Assembly (NCBI GenBank): GCA_029961685.1
Contig: JARWKL010000001.1
Coordinates: 52,230,062-52,294,061, forward strand
Direction: 5' to 3'
Length of the DNA stretch: 64,000 bases
DNA from: Aristolochia californica
Taxonomy: Eukaryota > Streptophyta > Magnoliopsida > Piperales > Aristolochiaceae
Numbering within the stretch: position 1 is the stretch's first letter; each line of letters begins with the position of its first letter. The position numbers and the translations under genes were made by a program. The notes under the pieces are model-generated. The model was not told where the DNA came from and ran no database searches. It saw only the letters and a program-made list of their open reading frames with translations. Positions 10,443 through 20,886 of the stretch are shown here, one piece after another.

Positions 10443-13369
10443 AGAGAGAGAGAGGCAACACTACATGGTGTAAACTCTCTCTTTCTCTGTCTCTTCCATG
10501 TGAGAGTGGGCATAGCCGCGCTTTCGAAGTTGTCACCATGTAGGGGTCCCACGCGCAGAGGGGAAGGGAGGATAAGATATCAAATAAGGGACGGGATGGA
10601 TAGGGCTCCTTGGGTACAGCGCAAGATTCAGTTCTGAATTGCTGCAGAGGACACCAACAGTATAACTTTCATCTGAATGTGAATTATGAAGACGAATAGT
10701 AAAGTAGCTGCTCTGCTCGTAAGGAGATAGAGAGTTGAGCAATTTGAAATGTGGGATACACTTTCTTTCGTTCAGCAGGTTTTGATTCCCTTCCATGGAC
10801 TTACTGCATTCAAATGAGATAGCAGCAGTGCAAGGACGAGACCGAATCAGAAGCATCTTGTACTCGAAAAATAGAAATGTCTCAGTGACCTTCGTTGAAG
10901 TCTTCGACATTAAAAGCCTAGAAGCTGTTATTTATTACAGTCATCTGGATGTTCAGGGGTCAACTTTCACAATTTAGAGGCGATTTGCTGGCGGGTTTGG
11001 AGTCGAGGAAAACGATGGGAGAGCGTTAACTAATCTGTCTAATGTTGGAGAAAGAGGTCCAGCTGTAACAATCTAAGCTTTCAAGGCTAGAAGAAATCTT
11101 TCTTTTAGACATCGTCTTGCTCTTGAAGTAATCCAAATTATTAAAAAATATATATATAAACCAGTTTTGAGATCTCAACAGTTTTTTAATGAACATCAAC
11201 GGCGACATTTTTAGTATGCACTTCGTAATAATGTGAAAAGTGGCTATGATTGCCGAACACCATAAAGCAGCGGACGAGAAAAGGAGTCGTCGATAAGCAT
11301 TCTGGTCTCTGGGGCGCTTGGAGAAGCACTTCCAGTCAAGAACACAGTTAATTAATTAAAAGAGTAGGGATAGTAGAAGCTTTTTAATACTCAAAAATCT
11401 CCAGATTTGAGTTTCCCGTCGGACTGCAGTGAACAGAATGGATGCAAACACATGTCAAAAGAATTCGGAGGCCAACAGAAGAATCTTACAAGGAAATATA
11501 TATCTACTAATCTGAGGGCTTCTTCTCCAATCATGTGTACTAATTGGAATATCTTTCTGAGTTTCTTCTCCAATCATGCATTCAACTTTGTGTTCTTTTT
11601 CCCTCCCCAACCGACCAAACCGCCCCGAGAACTTTTTAAGAGCTTCGAGACTGTTGGCCGGAGAGAGATCAAACCAAAAAATAATAATAATAAAGGCTCA
11701 GCAGCATGTGTGCAAAATCTCGCAAAACATTAGATACTTTTTGTGTATGATCCAGAACAGTGAAACGGTATAACAAGCAAGACTTCCATCTTTTTTGAGT
11801 TTCAACAAACCAATAAAAAAATTAACTTTTTCCGTTGTGGACGAAAAAGATAAAAAGCAATGATCGAACTGGGGCCATGGATCCAATATTGGATAAAAAA
11901 AACTCTCCGTCGCCGACAAGAAAGGCGAGGAAGACGAAGAGATGGGAGGATACATGCACAACGAGTAGTAGACAACTAATATTCCGCGGAGGACGAAAGT
12001 GAAGAAGAGCTGGCCACCGCGTGATGGATAGAGAACCTGACCGGGGTCCATGGATCGACAAGGAGGGGGTTCGGCGGCCCCGCTGAGGCCTGCAGGCACC
12101 AACTGATTGCACGTGCACGTAGCTGGCGCATTAAACGGGTCCCAACCACCCGTGAGCTTGTTGAGCGCCTGGGGTTCAATGCGCTCCCATGCTTCCTCAC
12201 ATACCTTCTTGCCCGCTCTGACCCGGTCTCACACCAACTGCAAGTGTGCTGCCCCATTTTGTGGGGGTAGCCGGCAAACTCGCTGCTAGCCTCCCATCAA
12301 ACCTTATGATCCTTCCTATTCAAAGATACTTGCAAAAGTTTTTTAGGGTTTTCTTTTAAAGTAAAAATGTGATCCTTGTGATCTTTTTTATTAAATTGTG
12401 AAATCAGAGGTAGTTAGAAGGGGACAGTTGTCTAAGTTTGAGAGAGCAAAAGGCAAAAAAAAAAAAAAAAAAAAAAAAAGTGGGATAAACCCTAGGGTAC
12501 TTATCCTATAAAGATGATTTTTTTTTTATAGAGAAAGAGTGTGTCAAGTAATTTGTGGTTGTAGTGCTTGGTCATGCAATTGGGAAGTTGCTCAATACTT
12601 ATCTCTCTTTGAAAAACTAAGGAAGGCTCTTTTTGCTTGAGATCAAATCTGTCAAATTGGTTTCAAAGTGAGAGTGTTTGAGACTGTTCAAAATAATTGT
12701 AGCAATTGTTGCTAATTAATAGGATGAGAAATCACTTAAATAGAGGTTTTCAAATGTTCAAAAAATAGTCATTTTACCCACACAAAAAAAAAAAAATTGT
12801 TCACAAGTAAAAATCGATCAAAATGTAGCTAAACATTATTAAAAAGAGTCAATATCTTTATTTTGAGCTATTGATCACAAGGTAGGTCACTTTTTAATTT
12901 TTTTTAGACCTAATATGGCCAAAATTAAGCTCAAAATCTTCCTATGCATGTGTTTGGGTTGAACAATTTGAATGGTGATTATCTGCAATTCAAATGGTGT
13001 CTCTTCCTAGAATTAATGAAGTACGAACTGATATGAACCTTTTAAACATTTTTAGTTTTCCATTTTTTTGTTCTCCACATTATTTGAATGCACAATTCAA
13101 ATGTTGATGGTCTTGTCCACTTAGTGAATTTAGGGTTGTAAATGGTATAGAGATGAAATGGAATTCAATGCACAATTTTAATTACCATTTTGGTACTCTG
13201 CATCTATTTTGTTCAATTATTTTAAGGCATTTTGGTTCCGTTTATTTACCCAGGTGTTAGTAAAATGGTAAATAGGTAAATAAAAAAGTACATATTTTTT
13301 TTAAAAAAAACTAATAACATGTTTATAATATCCGAAGATAGTAAAAAATCATATAACAACCCACATAAC
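10443..13369. other. Intergenic region upstream of the SAUR gene
   Basis: No supported gene. A GC-rich island (about 11870-12300) contains a G-box CACGTG at 12110-12115 and several overlapping - strand open frames with no domain; they look like chance frames in GC-rich DNA. A run of A stands at about 12457-12479. 12480-13369 is AT-rich with no recognisable repeat ends. Confidence 0.4.
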
Positions 13370-13617
13370 TGTCAGAGTGGTTCCGTCCACTCTTGTAGGC
13401 GATAGCTTTTCGTACCTAACAGATCGGTCTTTTGGGTGTATTGGCTAGCCGCTGTCATGGTATCAAAGCTGGGCACGCCACGTCCCGCATTCGAATCCCG
13501 TGAGAGGCGATCAAGAATGGGCGGGGTGGTGTCAGAGTGGTTCAGTCCACTCTTGTAGGCGGTAGCTTTTCGCACCTAACAAATCGATCTTTTGGGTGTA
13601 CTGGCTAGCTGCTGTCA
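13370..13617 (+). mobile_element. Complete SMART-type miniature LTR retrotransposon (248 bp)
   Basis: The LTRs 13370-13457 and 13530-13617 are 88 bp each, begin TGTCAGAG, end GCTGTCA and differ at about seven positions. The interior is only 72 bp. It opens with TGGTATCAAAGCTGGG, an initiator-Met-tRNA-type primer site, and closes with a purine-rich GGGCGGGGTGG before the second LTR. A perfect 5-bp duplication ATAAC flanks the element (13365-13369 and 13618-13622). There is no ORF. Relatives lie at 20334-20422 (solo LTR) and 24700-25297 (array). The size and layout match small LTR retrotransposons (SMARTs) described in grasses; whether this family is already catalogued is not known. Confidence 0.88.
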
Positions 13618-13646
13618 ATAACAAGGTCCCTACATATGTTTCTTTA

Positions 13647-13689
<43 letters not shown>

Positions 13690-14899
13690 GGGAGAGAGAG
13701 AGAGAGAGAGAGTCTTACCTAACAAGTACAAAAAATATTTGTGCTTCCACTTTCGACATTTCTCAATCACTCAATTTTTCTATCCTAAAGGAACTAAAGG
13801 TTGTTAATGACCAAAAAGCCTGAGATGAGCTCAAATCAAAGCTTGATCTTTATGAGTTTTGCTTAAGCCAAGCCCAGGTTCATGTGTAGGCTCCGATTCA
13901 TGCCTGAGTTCGAGCGTAACCCACCCCCTACTAATAACCATAAATGAGTAAATCATGTAGTGAAGGTAAGCATTTGGAAGAGAAAGAAGGAGAACTGAAG
14001 AGAGAGACAAAGAAAGTTTTGCAGGAAATGAAACTCCTAAAGATGTGAGATTTCGTTTTATTGTACTTGGGGAGCCCTACTTTAATTTGCGCTAACCAAC
14101 TTAAGTGAGGAATGGAAAATAGGAATTAGGGACACCACTCTCTTACCTTCATGTTGCAACTCCCTCTCACAGTTACACGATATCACATAAATTATAAGAG
14201 ACGAAAAATAAAATACAAAATATTAATTAAAAATTAAAAAACATAAGTACTTGCCTTTTAAAGCTATCTCAAGTTGAGATGCAATACAAAAAAATAATTT
14301 TTTGGCAAAAACCCACCGAAAAATATTAAAAGTCATCGATAAAAAAATTTCGATGGTATTTTCCCTATATATTCTGCCATAGTTATATTTGATCAACAAA
14401 GGTTTTTAGATCAAAAAGACATTTTGCTGATAATAAGGCAATTCTTAATTAAAATTTCCCCTTAAAAATACTTTTAACTTTTTAAAAAATATTTATGACA
14501 ACTCCGCCAACTATTATTTTTTATTTTACAAAAAAATATTTGGAAAGTTTTTCACTGGTATATATTTTACAGATAAATATTCTATATAAAAATATTATTA
14601 TTTTTTACCATTTAATATCACTTTTATTTGTCGGTGAAATGTTCTACCAATAAAAAAAAATTAAATTTTAATTGTTTTAGACATTTAAATAAATATATAT
14701 ATATATATATGTTTTATAATTAATAATGACAATAACAAAGACAAATTGCAGCCTAACCTTTGCTCCTTCGAATATAGATTTCTCTTTATAAAAAACTCCA
14801 ATTGACAAAGTTATTTTTGCATTGGAAAATAGACTCAAAGATATTTCCATCAGTATCTATTTCATAATATGAAAAGTTTAGTATGGATGTGTGAATGCC
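13618..14899. other. AT-rich intergenic DNA with microsatellites
   Basis: Contains (TA)n at 13650-13686 followed by (GA)n at 13692-13712, and a shorter (AT)n near 14692-14711. No gene or clear element end was seen. Confidence 0.5.
13650..13712 (+). repeat. Compound microsatellite (TA)n-(GA)n
   Basis: About 18 TA units then a short spacer and about 10 GA units, directly downstream of the SMART element. Confidence 0.95.
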
Positions 14900-15035
14900 A
14901 AGAAAATGAAGGTATAGAAAAGAAAGAAAAAAAAAAGGAATACAAACCTAAACTACTAGAGATGACATATCAGAAAAGGATCATATTATCTTTGTGGGTT
15001 GACCGAGTCAACTCACAAAACCTGCTCTGATACCA
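14900..15035 (-). mobile_element. LTR-retrotransposon interior remnant with primer-binding site
   Basis: The + strand CCTGCTCTGATACCA at 15021-15035 is the exact complement of the Met-tRNA primer site TGGTATCAGAGCAGG, so the element runs on the - strand. The sequence left of it (CAAACCTAAACT, GGATCATATTATCT, GACCGAGTCAACTCAC) matches 19395-19490 of the related element. Confidence 0.65.
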
Positions 15036-15237
15036 TATTGAATTTATGAAAAAAAGGAAAAACTTCACTAACTTATTTTAATTTGAGTACATGAACCTCT
15101 ATTTATAATATAGAAAAGTAGTAGAGTCCAATTACAATTAAACTCTTTTGTGAGACCTCCTTCCATCATAATTTTGGCTTTGTAAGATTTCTTATTATCA
15201 GAGCCATATGAGACTCTTCCATACCTGCTCTTCAACA
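15036..15237 (-). mobile_element. Truncated 5' LTR, same family as 19507-19819
   Basis: In + orientation it begins TATTGAATTTATG and ends TTCAACA. It contains the family TATTTATAATATAG (a TATA box when read on the -) and TAGTAGAGTCC. It is shorter than the 313-bp relative through internal deletion. Confidence 0.6.
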
Positions 15238-15289
15238 CTAAACATAAATAGAAGGTTAAAATAACAAAAATATATTTTAACTGAAACAC

Positions 15290-15640
15290 TTATGTGAAAC
15301 TTACTCCCATGAGACTCTCATAAGATTTTCTTATATTGTTTACTGATATATGAGACATCTTTTTATGAAGTCATGTAAGACTCTTCCATGCCTACTCTTC
15401 AAACTTCCCCTCAAACTGAAGTTTATAACTTCAACTTGTAAGGAAAAAGATTATTGGTCTTCAATCTTCTTTGGATGAAAAAATTCTTAAAAGATGCAAA
15501 AAAAATTCATCTTTTTTTTGTGTGGCCCTTATTTAGATACTCTTGGTCACATAAAAATTTAGCACAACATGTGGAATGGAATAAAAATACATCTTTCTTT
15601 TACTTATTCCTCTACTTTTCCCCTCAAGCTAGGGAATAAA
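15290..15640 (-). mobile_element. Fragmented 3' LTR and polypurine-tract junctions
   Basis: 15370-15403 (TCATGTAAGACTCTTCCATG and following) is LTR sequence. It abuts ACTTCCCCTCAAACTG, the complement of a polypurine tract. A second such tract, TTTTCCCCTCAAGC, lies at about 15617-15630, preceded by GAATAAAAATACATCTTTC, which recurs at 17404-17425. The region is a scar of overlapping element ends. Confidence 0.45.
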
Positions 15641-15806
15641 AAGAACATAGAGACCCAACTTAGACAAAACAAATGTGGGAGAAGGAAATCACTCCTAGTC
15701 GTACGACTAGGCTAGTATAAAATATTATAGTAAAAAACAAACTCCACTATCATACCATGTTGTATTTTTAGGTTGAGCTAGAATCCATCCCAAAATGACT
15801 AGTCGC

Positions 15807-17386
15807 TAGGGTGGCATCGAATCGAGCCGAGCCGGAACCTACCTATGTTCGAGTTGGACTTGATTTAATTATTTCGAACTCAAGCACCAGTTAAGCCTGG
15901 TCTTGAGCCTAAAATTATAATCGAGCTCAAACCCAATAATTTTAATCGAGTTCGAGCTCAACCTACATTTAAAACTTTGCATAAAATACATGACCTCTAC
16001 ATAAAATTGGCCGATGATAATGACAAACAACTCAGATCCTTCATGGCGAGTGGCGACTAGCTTACCTATTTGACAAAATAAAACTTAAGTTCTTCCTGAA
16101 CAGCTTCATGACAACATGTACTCAGATCTGCCAACAACGTATCAATAAATTGGTCGAAGATGGGGCTCTCCACGCAGTAGGAGCTTCCCTCGTAATATTT
16201 GGTTGAGGAGGAAGTGGGGGCAGAGACTGTTTTTGAATAACTTGTTATCACTAGTTAGAAATCCATCACTATTTCCAAAAAAAATTGAAAAAAGTTCCCA
16301 AAAGGATAATAATGGATACTGGTAAAATTGTACTACGAAGAAATTAGCACAAGCAAGGTTACATAAGAACCTGTAAAATTACATAGGTAATTGAAAAAGA
16401 TCAAGATTATGAATAACAACTAATAAAAAATTTGTGCTAAGAAATAAAATAAAAATTTGAAACAAACTTCTTCCAGGTAAATAGAAGAAAAAAAAGAAAA
16501 CTAGAAACAAGGAAGATTATGAATGAAAATGTATAAAATAGTACTTTTTTTTTAGAAACTGTATAAAATAATACATGTTGAGAAGAAAACGGAATTAGAA
16601 AACTACAAAAAAAGAAACAGAAAAAAACATAGTTCTGTCGGCAAAGAAAAAATAGAAGATAAAGAATAAAAAAACTTACCTCTGTTTCGTTACTTCCGTC
16701 GGCGAGGGAGAAGATCAAAGGAAGAAATTGGAGAGGAAGAAGATCGAAAGAAGCTCTTACAACAATTTTAAATGCAAAAAATGCAAAACCCAGTTGATAA
16801 AAATGCAAAGAACTTAATAGATAAAAATAAAAAAAATCAATTCGATTACCTTTGTTCGACTGTTTCGTCACTTCTGTGGGCGATGAAACAAAACATAACA
16901 TATGAACATGAACACCAGCAGACAATAGATAAAGATCTTACCTCTGTTTTGGTACTTCCACTTTCAACGCTCGGAGAGGAAGAAGACCAGAGCGGAAGAA
17001 ATCGGAGAAAACATTGAAGAAAAAATAAATGCAATCGATTTAAAAACCAAAACAAGTAGATTTCAGTCTGATTTTTCTCACCAACATCAGTTGATTTCCC
17101 TCCAATCTTCCCGATCCCGAAATTCCCATTTCTCTTATTCCCGAGCTCGGTGTTGCCGCTGCGCATAATCCCTCCCTCCCGCATTGCTGATTTTTGTTGG
17201 GCCCTCGTTAAGTTAATGAGCCAGCTTGCGAGCTTCTGAACCTAAGCATGGTTCACTCGAGCTCGGCTCGTTAACGTAAATGAACCTAAACTTGATCTCG
17301 AATTCGATTCGAGATCGAGATAACTCAAATCAAACCGAATCAAGCTTGAGCTACTCGAAGACCGGCTCTGTTCGATGCCGCCCCTA
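15807..17386 (-). mobile_element. Non-autonomous hAT-type element, copy 1
   Basis: Inverted ends: left TAGGGTGGCATCGAATCGAG, right complement TAGGGGCGGCATCGAACAGA. Both ends run into sub-terminal arrays of CGAGCTCGAGCC-type words. Read on the - strand, the stretch around 16670-16760 matches the 5' leader of the degenerate hAT element at 49837 (CTTCCTC, CGCCGACGGAAGT, AGAGGTAAG at a shared splice-donor-like site near 50350). It lacks transposase. Flanking 8-mers CTAGTCGC and TTTGTACC do not match, so the site is rearranged. Confidence 0.7.
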
Positions 17387-17392
17387 TTTGTA

Positions 17393-17441
17393 CCACAAGA
17401 TATAGAATAAAATACTTCTTTCTTCTACGTCTTCCTCTACT
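17393..17441 (-). mobile_element. Remnant of 3' LTR of LARD-like element
   Basis: The short segment left of the polypurine tract complement at 17441-17455 contains AGAATAAAATACTTCTTTC, repeated with few changes at about 15579-15600. The rest of the LTR is displaced by, or lost beside, the hAT element. Confidence 0.4.
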
Positions 17442-19506
17442 TCTCCCCCTCAAACTGGGAGGTAATTGCAGTGATCCCAATTTGAACCAAATAACATAGA
17501 CATAGTAATAAGCTCCTCCATCACAGTGTCCCAACTCGGGCACCGACTCACAAAGGTAGAAATGGGTGATAAGTGGGTAATGCCAGTCATTCACAAGACG
17601 ATGATAAAAGACCCACGGATACATATAAAACGTCTCAATGGACTTACAACACCTATATATATATATATATATATGTTATTATATAAAGGCAAATCAACTG
17701 AAGCAACACACAAGAGGTTGGCCCAATTGAGTATGTGAGAGTCAAATGGTAGGAGAAAGGCTACCAAATAACCAATGGGTAATGGGAAAATAGGAAGATA
17801 AGATGTTGAGGCCACCATGTGCTTTATTTTTATAAAAAATTCAAATTCTGCATCAGACAAACCAATGCTGACAACAGTCAGTAAATAATGAACCCAAGGC
17901 AAACAACCGAGGAGTTCTCCTTCAAAAATAATGTCTCAATCAAATAGACACAATAGTAGTAGAAAAAATGGGCCAATGCCCAAATAACATGCATCACATG
18001 TGCAGTTGTATAGAAGCGGATAACTGGTAAATAATGAAAGTCCTTAAGGGTAATAAAGATACATGAAATAGTCTGCAGGGATTCATCAGTAAATAAGAAA
18101 GTTTCACCAAATAATATGTCAAAACCGAGTAATAATCCAACCGGAGATAGAGAATCGAGTCGAGCCGACTCAAATGTCTGACCTATATCATCGAGTCTCG
18201 TGAGGAATCGGCATAGAACTTGGGACCTAGACCCGTATACCGAGACAAAAAAACAAGTGGACCGAGTCAAGTTGACCCAGTCCGAGTTGTCCCGAGTTGA
18301 CTCTATCATGAACAGAACCAGTAAGTAGCCTCAAGTTGTTGCGTTAACTGGGCCCGGTCCGGGTTGCTCAGCAAGCACTCAACCTAGCGCTCGATTTACT
18401 TAGGAAACTTGATATTCAGCAACAGATATTCTTCTTCCCCACGGTGCCGAATAGAGCAACCATCTTCTTCTCTGCAACGCTGGCTCCTGAACAGTGCAGG
18501 ACAGCAAAAAAAAAAAAAATTGGTAGACTGGTGTGGTTTGGTTTCAAGTGGCATCAAAACAATCTAGCAGAGAGATCTTGAAGACAGAAACGAAAACTTT
18601 CCAAGCAAGAAATTTCAGAAATATGTTGTTAACCAACAAAGAGACAGAGACTTCCGAAAATAGGAATGAGAATCGAAAAAATCTAGAAGATGAGCAATAC
18701 GACTTCCGAATAACTTTTCAATCAGGCTGACAGCAAAGAAGATACGATTCTATCTTTGAAAGGTAGCAGAGGAGACGAGGCAGAGATAACCAAGAAAAAA
18801 CCATTCCATAATCTGAATAGCAGCTGCATACTAGAAATCATCAATAACTTTCTGAAAAAAAAAACATAAAAAAACAACCTCCCAATATCAATCGGTAAGA
18901 TTTTCCTTAATTCAGCAATGTGACCTACTGGATACAAACACGCATCTTGCTATAAACTTTCCAGAATGATTGTTGCGTGCTAGAACTTCTCTTGAAAACC
19001 AGCAGCGTGCTGAAAACTTCCTTTCTGAATCACGAAAGAACCAATGATTAGTTTCTAAATCACTTGCTTCATCCAGCAGGAGGGGCTCTTGATTCTTATA
19101 TCACTTTCTGGATTATGAAATTCTCTTAGCAAATACTATCGTATCTTGATTTCCAACAAGGCAGCAGCAAGTCTTGTTAGAATTCTGAACAACAAATATA
19201 TACTCAAAGAGGCAACAATGAGCAATCTCGGACGGCAATCACGGTAGGAGATTTTTTAGAAGATCAAAGACATCAGGCAAGATTTCCAAAGTTGATTCTC
19301 AGAATAAAATTTTGTCAATATATAATATGCAATATTAAAAGCTCGATATAGAGGTAAAAACATAAAGCAAACAATTGGTATAGGGACTGAAAAGAGAAAA
19401 AAAAGGTAGATACGAACCTAAACTGTTAGAGATAATAGATCAGAAAAAGGATCACATTATCTGTCTGGGTTGATTGAGTCAATTCACTGAACCTGCTCTG
19501 ATACCA
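17441..19506 (-). mobile_element. Interior of LARD-like element, with PPT and PBS
   Basis: On the - strand it starts at a perfect primer site (complement of CCTGCTCTGATACCA, 19492-19506) and ends at a polypurine tract (complement of TTCTCCCCCTCAAACT, 17441-17456). The 2 kb between have no credible ORF. It is collinear with 7387-8330. A (TA)n run lies at 17654-17674. The non-coding interior fits a LARD-type derivative mobilised in trans. Confidence 0.7.
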
Positions 19507-19819
19507 TGTTGAATTTATGGAAAAGAAAAATACTTCATTGACTTGTTTGTAATTAGAGTACATGAACCCTTATTTATAATAGAGGAAAGTAGTAGAGTCT
19601 AACAAATAAACTACCCTTGTCCCAATTACACCCAAACTCTAATACTTAAAGATAAGTCCAAGCTTAGTTAAATAACTTAATAAAAATAAAAGAGTAACAT
19701 AACTAAAACACCTTTAAACTGAGACTCTTTTGTGAGACTTCCTTCCATAATAACTTTGGCTTTGTAAGGCTTCTTATTGTGAGAGTCATGTAAGACTCTT
19801 CAATATTTGATTTTCAACA
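19507..19819 (-). mobile_element. 5' LTR of LARD-like element
   Basis: In + orientation TGTTGAATTT...TTTTCAACA, a near-perfect terminal inverted TGTTGAA/TTCAACA. It abuts the primer site. A TTATTTATAATAGAGG segment is the TATA region read on the - strand. It shares its promoter half with the solo LTR at 1585-2025. Confidence 0.75.
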
Positions 19820-20155
19820 ATGTCTAAGTGTAAATTATAACCTAAAAGTCCGATTTCACATATATACTCAAGGAAATGGAGTTTAGAATGCTCTCTTACA
19901 AAAGTGATTGAGTTTACACATTTGTCTATTACACTTGAACTCTAGTCTTCATGTTGTCTTCTTCTTTGTGGGGACTTCTTCAAGAGACGTTCTTCAAATG
20001 TGCTTGAGGTCTTGAGTTTTGGCTTGAAGATTTAGATTCTGAGATGCATTTACTCTTAAAGGTAATGTATCTAAAATATTTAGGTTTTCAAGTTGTTAGA
20101 TCAAATGAGTTTTGTTATCATCAAAAGCACTATGGAAGTCAACCTATCGTCAACA
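19820..20155 (-). mobile_element. Truncated 3' LTR of the Ty1/copia element (first copy)
   Basis: Matches 29330-29664 almost throughout (CCGATTTCACATAT, TTACACTTGAACTCTAGTCT, ATTCTTCAAATGTGCTTGAG with small changes). It ends CGTCAACA and is followed by ATCTCCCCAAT, the complement of a polypurine tract. Only the last third of the LTR remains; the LARD LTR abuts the break. Confidence 0.7.
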
Positions 20156-20333
20156 ATCTCCCCAATTTTTATGATGAAAAAAACTAACTTAGAAAAATAA
20201 ACAGTACACTTCCTTAAGGGTTGGAGTTTAAGTAAATAATACAATTTTAACGTAAGCTTCTTTGCATAGTGCATTTTAGTCCTTTTAAGACAAATCGTAT
20301 GCTTCGTAATCTTGTGAGTGCCTAGGTCTTTTT

Positions 20334-20422
20334 TGTTAGAGTGGTTTCGTCCACTCTTGTAGGCAGTAGCTTTCCGCATCTAACAGATCGGTCTGTTGGG
20401 TTGTATTGGCTAGCCGCTGTCA
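20334..20422 (+). mobile_element. SMART solo LTR
   Basis: The 89 bp from TGTTAGAGTGGTTTCGTCC to GCTGTCA are nearly identical to the LTRs of 13370-13617. TTTTT flanks both sides, a low-complexity but consistent target-site duplication. It is inserted between the copia ORF and polypurine tract. Confidence 0.8.
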
Positions 20423-20639
20423 TTTTTATCCAACATCCCAATTTTTCTTCTCATTTTTGTCATACTCAAAAAGATAAGCAATGAAATGCACATGATATAA
20501 CAAAAGGTGGTTCAAATTCCGTATTATAAAATTTTCAATGCTTCACAAAACAGTGTATACACAATATAAAAGTACATACAAATATATCATCAAAACATGT
20601 ACACAAGGAGTCAAAACGATGGGTGGATCCTAGGTCAAC

Positions 20640-20886
20640 AACTGTAGGCGGGAGTCGGCAGAGGATGGTCTCTAGGTGGAAGCTCTATCCTCTATTGTCT
20701 TTCCTTCAACTCTTCCAAAGTATATAGTATAACTACCTGGGTAGCCTTGACATCATCCACGACATCATCTAATGCTAATAGTCGATCATTGGGTGAGGAG
20801 TTGCCTTCTTCCGTTCTTCTCCTCTTTGCAAACTCAAATTGATCCATGGGAAGCTTCGGACTTAGCTCATCTCCAGACGTTGTAGG
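20640..20886 (-). pseudogene. C-terminal part of the copia-borne putative transposon protein ORF
   Basis: An open frame on the - strand reads SGDELSPKLPMDQFEFAKRR followed by an acidic, helical tail (LDDVVDDVKATQVVILYTLE). The same order appears in the second copia copy near 57900-58110. It continues the frame interrupted by the hAT element at 20887-22569: the hAT target GTTGTAGG lies on the junction. Confidence 0.5.

Noticed and set aside
10533..10910. 125-codon - strand ORF upstream of the SAUR gene
   Set aside because: No domain and no homologous motif; overlapping + frames are equally open.
11698..12257. Overlapping - strand ORFs in the GC-rich island
   Set aside because: Three frames are open at once, which is typical of GC-rich non-coding DNA; no domain seen.
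13470..13529. tRNA gene suggested by a TTCGAATCCCG B-box-like word
   Set aside because: There is no cloverleaf or A box; the word lies in the interior of a SMART element and recurs in its copies.
16437..16925. 162-codon Phe/Leu/Ser-rich - strand ORF
   Set aside because: Low-complexity frame in the A/T-rich interior of hAT copy 1; not a membrane protein gene.
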